Part shown: piece by piece, positions 13,157 to 17,330 of the stretch
Numbering within the stretch: position 1 is the first letter of the stretch
How the letters are laid out: each line of letters opens with the position of its first letter
DNA from: Streptomyces sp. NRRL S-31
Lineage (GTDB): Bacteria > Actinomycetota > Actinomycetes > Streptomycetales > Streptomycetaceae
DNA: 17,330 nucleotides
NCBI RefSeq assembly: GCF_000718775.1
Contig: NZ_JOCB01000142.1
Location: 1-17,330 of the forward strand
Direction: 5' to 3'
Translations under genes and position numbers: made by a program
The notes under the pieces: model-generated
The model's database searches: none
What the model saw: only the letters and a program-made list of their open reading frames with translations
Told to the model about the DNA's origin: nothing

Positions 13157-14275
13157 ATGAGCTTTGTGGCAGACACCCAGGAGCCCGCGTTCACCGTCCA
13201 CCTGAACGGCAGCGGCGGCACCATCAAAAGCTGGGTGGTCGTCGACACGCTCGTCGACGGCCTGGCCATGGGCGGCGTGCGGATGACCCCCGGCGTCACC
13301 GAGGAGGAAGTCCGCGGCCTGGCCCGCGACATGACCGACAAGTTCACGCTCGCGGGCCTGCGCATCGGCGGCGCCAAGGGCGGCATCGTCGCCGAGGGCG
13401 GCGACCGCGAGGAGACCTTCCGCACCTTCGGCCGTACCGTCAAACCCCTGCTGCACGGCGGCATCCACCTCGGCATCGACATGGGCGTCACCCCCGCCGA
13501 CCGGGCCGTCTTCTTCGACGAGGCCGGCTACGACCCGCGCTACCGCCTGGGTGCCCCGGACATGCCCATCGACTGGCGCACCTACTACGAGCCGCTCATC
13601 GACGTCACCGGGCACGGCGTCGGCGTCGCCGCGGTCACCGCGCTGGAGGCGACCGGCCGCGGCGAGGCCGCCCGCGTCGTGGTGCAGGGCTTCGGAGCCG
13701 TCGGCCGCGCGGTCGCCCGGTTCCTGGAGGACCGCGGCCATGTCGTGGTGGCCGTCGCCGACGTGCGGGGCACCATCAGCGCCGACCGGCTGCCGGTGGC
13801 CGACCTGGTCGCCGTCACCGACGAGTTCGGCCGGATCGACCGCGCCCGGCTGCCGCAGCACGTCACCACCTCCGAGGCGCCGGACGCCTGGCTCGACGTC
13901 GACGCCGACGTGCTGGTCCTCGCCGCCCAGAAGCACGCGCTGAACGCGCAGAACGCCCACCGGCTGCGTGCCGCCCTGGTCGTCGAGGGCGCCAACCTCG
14001 CCTCCGACGCCGACGGCCGGGAGAAGGCCCGGGCCGCCGGCGCCACCCTGGTGCCGGGGGTCATCGCCAACATCGGCGGGGCCGGCGCCGCCGCCCTGGC
14101 CGTCACCCGGGTCGTCCCCTTCGAGCTGGCGGCCGACGCCCGCAAGGCGTGGGTCTTCGACTGGATCGGCGACCGGGTGCGGCGCAACACCCGGGCCCTG
14201 CTGGAGATCGCGGCCGGCCGGCCGGGCGACCCGCTGCCGGAACTGCTCGCCGTCCGCCGCGAGGAGCGCCGGTGA
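13157..14275 (+). CDS. Leu/Glu/Phe-type amino acid dehydrogenase
   Basis: A 372-residue NAD(P)-dependent amino acid dehydrogenase, predicted to interconvert a 2-oxo acid (or imine) plus ammonia and an amino acid. Size and residue spacing match leucine/phenylalanine dehydrogenases better than the longer glutamate enzymes. Substrate-binding block GGVRM, catalytic-site lysines Lys62 (MTDKFTLAG) and Lys74 (GGAKGG) 12 residues apart, and Asp108 (GIDMG) are all present. A Rossmann motif GFGAVG, VEGANLASD and VPGVIANIGG complete the second domain. ATG 13157 was chosen; an in-frame GTG at 13112 overlapping the amidotransferase stop would add 15 residues. The stop overlaps the ligase start (GTGA). In the operon it could build the amino acid before loading or carry out reductive amination of a later keto or aldehyde intermediate. 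Confidence 0.9.
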   Translation: MSFVADTQEPAFTVHLNGSGGTIKSWVVVDTLVDGLAMGGVRMTPGVTEEEVRGLARDMTDKFTLAGLRIGGAKGGIVAEGGDREETFRTFGRTVKPLLHGGIHLGIDMGVTPADRAVFFDEAGYDPRYRLGAPDMPIDWRTYYEPLIDVTGHGVGVAAVTALEATGRGEAARVVVQGFGAVGRAVARFLEDRGHVVVAVADVRGTISADRLPVADLVAVTDEFGRIDRARLPQHVTTSEAPDAWLDVDADVLVLAAQKHALNAQNAHRLRAALVVEGANLASDADGREKARAAGATLVPGVIANIGGAGAAALAVTRVVPFELAADARKAWVFDWIGDRVRRNTRALLEIAAGRPGDPLPELLAVRREERR

Positions 14276-15942
14276 CCGCCCCGGCCGAGGCCCGGCGCCC
14301 CTCCCCGGCCGTCCGGGTGTCCGCCGAGGACGCCGCGGAGTACCGGCGGCGCGGCTGGTGGCGCGACGAGACCTTCCTGGACGACCTGGACCGCCAGGCG
14401 CGGGAACGCCCGCACAAGCTGGCGATCGCCGCCCGCCGCGTCGCCGAGTCCCGCACCGACACCCTGGACTACGCCGAACTGGCCCGGCTCACCGACCGGT
14501 TCGCGCTCGCGCTGCTCCGCCTCGGCGTGCGCAGGGGCGACGTCGTCGCCGTCCAGCTGCCCAACCGGTGGGAGATGGTGCCGCTGATCTTCGCGTGCGC
14601 GCGCGTCGGCGCCGTCATCTGCCCCGTCTCCCCCGTCTGCCCCGAGGAGGAGCTGCGCCACCGCCTCGGCCTGACCGGAGCCCGGGTGGCCGTCACCCTC
14701 CCCGAGTGGTCCGGCACCCCGCTGGCCGACATCCTCACCCGGCTGCGGGCCGAACTGCCCACGCTCGCCCACGTCGCCGTGGTGGACGGCCCCGTGCCGG
14801 ACGGCGCGCTCTCCTTCCACGACCACTTCACCGCCGTGGCCCGCGAGGAGGAGCCCGGCGCGGCGGCCGGGCTGGACGGCCTGGCGCTCGGCCCCGACGA
14901 GCCGTTCGTGGTGCTGTTCACCTCCGGCACCACCGGCGAGTCCAAGGGCGTCCTGCACAGTCAGAACACGGTGCACTCCGCCGTGCGCGGCTACGTCGAC
15001 GCCTTCGGCCTCGGCGACGACTGGGTGGCCGCCGTGTCCACCCCGCTCGTGCACTACTCCGGCTTCGCGCAGGGCGTCCTCGCCGGCGTCATGCTCGGCG
15101 GCACGGTCGCCTTCCAGGACGTGCGCAGGAACGAGGTGCTGCTGGACCTGGTGGAGCGCTACGGCGCCACGCTGCTGTACGGGCCGCCGGCCACGCTCGC
15201 CGACGTCGCCGCCTCCCAGCGGGCCGTCCGGCGCGACACCGGCACCCTGCGGCACGTGATCATCGGCTCGGCCCAGGTCCTGAAGCAGCTCGCCGACGAG
15301 GTGCACGCGGTGCTGGGCGCGCGGACGTACTCGCTGTGGGGCATGTCCGAGAACGGCCCGGTCACCATGACCCGGCCCGCCGACCCCGAGGACTGGGCCG
15401 CGCACAGCAACGGCCGGGTCATCGACGCCATGCGGATCCGGATCGAGTCGCCCGGCGCCGACGGCACCGGCCGGCTGCGGGTGCGCGGCGCCTCCCTCGC
15501 GCTCGGCTACTACCGGCGCGAGGAGGTGTTCGCCGCCGAGTTCGACGCCGACGGCTGGTTCGACACCGGCGACCTGGCCCGGGACGACGGCCGCGGCGGC
15601 ATCCGCATCGTCGGCCGGGCCCGCGACGCCGTCGTCCGCGACGGGCGGGTCGCGCCCATGACCGAGCTGGAGGCGGTCATCGGCGGTCATCCCGAGGCCG
15701 TGGAGGCGGCGCTGGTCGGCCTGCCGCCCGCGACCCCCGGCGCCGACCCGGTGATCTGCGCGGTCGTGGTGCGGCGCGACGAGCGGGGCCCGACGCTGGC
15801 GGAGGTCCGCGCCCGGCTGGCGGAGGCGGGGCACGACGAGCGCTTCTTCCCGGACCGCGTCGAGCTGGTGACCGCGCTGCCCAAGACGCTGACTGGCAAG
15901 GTCCGCAAGGCCGAGCTGCGCCAGCGGTACGGGACGGGGTGA
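14272..15942 (+). CDS. AMP-forming acyl-CoA synthetase / adenylating ligase
   Basis: A 556-residue member of the ANL adenylating family. Core motifs: P-loop-like TSGTTGESKGV, GMSENG (A5), GWFDTGDL (A7), and C-terminal KTLTGKVRK with catalytic Lys543. The N-terminal YRRRGWWRDETFLDDL resembles cyclohexanecarboxylate- and medium-chain acyl-CoA ligases. It activates a carboxylic acid as an acyl-adenylate and then probably forms a CoA thioester or, without CoA, an amide. No NRPS carrier domain or condensation domain is in the window, so a free-standing amide-forming or CoA-forming role is likeliest. Start GTG 14272 and end overlap their neighbours by 4 nt (GTGA at both ends), so it is translationally coupled. 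In the A8 region the usual KD is RDAVVRDG, a mild variation. Confidence 0.93.
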   Translation: MTAPAEARRPSPAVRVSAEDAAEYRRRGWWRDETFLDDLDRQARERPHKLAIAARRVAESRTDTLDYAELARLTDRFALALLRLGVRRGDVVAVQLPNRWEMVPLIFACARVGAVICPVSPVCPEEELRHRLGLTGARVAVTLPEWSGTPLADILTRLRAELPTLAHVAVVDGPVPDGALSFHDHFTAVAREEEPGAAAGLDGLALGPDEPFVVLFTSGTTGESKGVLHSQNTVHSAVRGYVDAFGLGDDWVAAVSTPLVHYSGFAQGVLAGVMLGGTVAFQDVRRNEVLLDLVERYGATLLYGPPATLADVAASQRAVRRDTGTLRHVIIGSAQVLKQLADEVHAVLGARTYSLWGMSENGPVTMTRPADPEDWAAHSNGRVIDAMRIRIESPGADGTGRLRVRGASLALGYYRREEVFAAEFDADGWFDTGDLARDDGRGGIRIVGRARDAVVRDGRVAPMTELEAVIGGHPEAVEAALVGLPPATPGADPVICAVVVRRDERGPTLAEVRARLAEAGHDERFFPDRVELVTALPKTLTGKVRKAELRQRYGTG

Positions 15943-17246
15943 GCGGCGTGCCCACCCCGCAGGCGGCCCCGCGGCGGGCCGCGGCCGTACCCATGTCGGC
16001 GACGCTCGCCGCCGACGCCGCGCTGGAGGAGCGGCGCCGTTCCGGACAGCGCGTACTGCCCATGACCAGCGGCGAGATCGGTCTGCCCGTGCTGCCGGAG
16101 CTGCGCGAGCGGCTGGCCGCCGCGGCCGGCGACAACGCCTACGGCCCGGTGGCCGGCGGCCCCGCGCTGCGCGAGGCCGCCGCCGGCTACTGGCAGCGCC
16201 GCGGCCTGCCCACCGACCCCGCCCTCGTGGTGGCCGGCCCCGGCAGCAAGGCGCTGCTGTACGCGCTGGTCCTCGCGGTCGGCGGCGACCTGGTGGTGCC
16301 CGTGCCGAGCTGGGTCAGCTACGCCGCGCAGGCCCGGCTGGCCGGCGGGCGGGCGCTGCCGGTGCCGATCCGGCCGGGCGAGGGCGGTGTCCCGGACCCC
16401 GAGCGGCTGCGCGAGGCGGTCACCCTCGCGCGCGCTGCCGGGCAGGACCCGCGCGCCGTGGTGGTGACCGTGCCGGACAACCCGACCGGCACCGTCGCCC
16501 CGGCCGCGACCGTGCGGCGACTGGCCGAGACGGCCCGCGAGCTGGACCTCGTGGTGATCTCCGACGAGATCTACGGCGACCTCGTGCACGACCCCGGCCG
16601 GCCCGCCATCTCCCCCGCGGTGTACGCCCCCGAGCGCACCGTCGTCACCACCGGCCTCACCAAGAACCTGGCGGTCGGCGGCTGGCGCACCGGTGTCGCC
16701 CGGCTGCCCGACGGCCCCGCCGGGCACGAGCTGCGCACCACGCTGCTCTCCGTCGCCAGCCAGATCTGGTCCAGCCCGCCCGCCCCGGTGCAGACCGCCG
16801 CGGCCTGGGCCCTCACCGAACCGCCGGAGGTCACCGGGCGGATCGCGGCGAGCCGCCGGCTGCACGCGACGGTGGCCCGCGCGGCGGCCGGCCGCCTCAC
16901 CGCGGCCGGCGCCACGCTCGCACCGGTGACCGCGACCTGCTACCTCTACCCGGACTTCGAGCCGCTGCGCGACCGCCTCGCCGCGGCGCACGGCGTCACC
17001 GGCGCCGCCGGCCTGGTCCGGCTGCTCGTCGAACGGCACGGCGTCGGCGTGCTGCCGGCGAGCGCCTTCGGTGAACCGGACCGCGCGCTGCGCCTGCGCG
17101 CCGCCACCAGCCGCCTCTACGGCGACACCGACGAGCAGCGGACCACCGCGCTGACCGCGCCCGACCCGCTCGCCCTGCCGTGGGTCCGCGAGGGCCTCGA
17201 CCACCTGGGCAACGCCCTGACCGACCTGACAGCGCCCCGACCCTGA
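15939..17246 (+). CDS. PLP-dependent class I/II aminotransferase (fold type I)
   Basis: A 435-residue aspartate-aminotransferase-family enzyme and last gene of the operon seen here. PLP-site features: NAYGPVAGGPALREA at the N-terminal substrate segment, VPDNPTG, ISDEIYGDL, catalytic Lys242 in TGLTKNL, and the carboxylate-binding Arg in RLRAAT near the C-terminus. GTG 15939 overlaps the ligase stop by 4 nt; GTG 15948 is possible. LysW pathways usually have a class III aminotransferase (LysJ) to aminate the carrier-bound aldehyde. None is present here, so this class I/II enzyme may do that job or may aminate the 2-oxo acid made by the DRE-TIM enzyme. Substrate not predictable from sequence. Confidence 0.92.
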   Translation: MSGVPTPQAAPRRAAAVPMSATLAADAALEERRRSGQRVLPMTSGEIGLPVLPELRERLAAAAGDNAYGPVAGGPALREAAAGYWQRRGLPTDPALVVAGPGSKALLYALVLAVGGDLVVPVPSWVSYAAQARLAGGRALPVPIRPGEGGVPDPERLREAVTLARAAGQDPRAVVVTVPDNPTGTVAPAATVRRLAETARELDLVVISDEIYGDLVHDPGRPAISPAVYAPERTVVTTGLTKNLAVGGWRTGVARLPDGPAGHELRTTLLSVASQIWSSPPAPVQTAAAWALTEPPEVTGRIAASRRLHATVARAAAGRLTAAGATLAPVTATCYLYPDFEPLRDRLAAAHGVTGAAGLVRLLVERHGVGVLPASAFGEPDRALRLRAATSRLYGDTDEQRTTALTAPDPLALPWVREGLDHLGNALTDLTAPRP

Positions 17247-17301
17247 CCGCCCGCCGACCGTGTCCCGGCCTTGGCCACGTCCCGACCCTGACCGTTGCCC
17301 G

Positions 17302-17330
17302 CCCCCCCCAACCCCCAACCCGGGGGGGGG
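17302..17330 (+). terminator. Possible C-run/G-run hairpin at window end
   Basis: A run of eight C (17302-17309) is followed by a G-run at 17322-17330, able to pair across a 12-nt loop, 56 bp after the aminotransferase stop. It could be the operon terminator. Homopolymer runs ending exactly at the window edge may also reflect a contig boundary with poor base quality. Confidence 0.35.

Noticed and set aside
13585..15834. A 749-codon minus-strand open frame opposite the dehydrogenase and ligase
   Set aside because: Antisense shadow caused by high third-position GC. It lacks domains, and the plus strand here carries two well-supported enzymes.
15939..17246. Calling the aminotransferase LysJ
   Set aside because: Its motifs (DNPTG, SDEIYGDL, LTKN) are those of the class I/II family, not the class III family to which LysJ belongs.
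15687..17318. A 543-codon minus-strand open frame opposite the aminotransferase
   Set aside because: Antisense shadow of a clear PLP enzyme; His/Gly/Arg/Gln-rich translation without recognisable motifs.

Overview
The window is very GC-rich DNA with strong third-position GC bias, GTG starts, rare TTA codons and an AfsR-type SARP regulator. All of this points to a Streptomyces or a close actinomycete. Nearly everything in it looks like one edge of a specialised-metabolite gene cluster. No tRNA, rRNA or CRISPR array was seen.

Left part (1-5090): a SARP/AfsR-family activator on the minus strand runs off the left edge. Next come a decayed short-chain dehydrogenase (SDR) pseudogene, an MFS exporter followed by a perfect 15-bp hairpin, and an alpha/beta hydrolase with one TTA codon, followed by a 13-bp hairpin.

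Middle part (5091-8447): a 0.3-kb intergenic region leads to a full-length relative of IS701-family transposases in which all three DDE catalytic positions are replaced and which carries a TTA codon. It is followed 31-49 bp later by an OmpR-type response regulator with Ser in place of the phospho-accepting Asp. Converging on this pair is a minus-strand gene of the Asp/Glu racemase - maleate isomerase superfamily. GC-rich tandem repeats lie between the convergent genes. A 266-bp divergent intergenic region then leads to the main operon.

Right part (8448-17246): nine co-directional, mostly overlapping genes. They encode a homocitrate synthase-like DRE-TIM enzyme, a LysW-type amino-group carrier protein (AmCP), a LysX-type ATP-grasp ligase, an ArgC/LysY-type reductase, a LysZ-type kinase, a class I glutamine-amidotransferase-like protein, a Leu/Glu-type amino acid dehydrogenase, an AMP-forming acyl ligase and a class I/II aminotransferase. 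This is the carrier-protein logic of LysW-dependent lysine/arginine synthesis redeployed in secondary metabolism, a strategy known from vazabitide-type clusters. The set of partner enzymes is one I do not recognise.

Inferred pathway: the DRE-TIM enzyme makes or trims a carbon skeleton, which is aminated by the aminotransferase or dehydrogenase. LysX caps the amino group on the AmCP, LysZ phosphorylates the free carboxylate and LysY reduces it to an aldehyde. The dehydrogenase or aminotransferase then tailors it. The product is released by the amidotransferase-like protein or the hydrolase, activated by the AMP-ligase and exported by the MFS protein. The strangest points are an AmCP ending in Gln rather than the expected Glu, no visible LysK or LysJ, and control that appears to combine a SARP, a non-phosphorylatable response regulator and a domesticated transposase.
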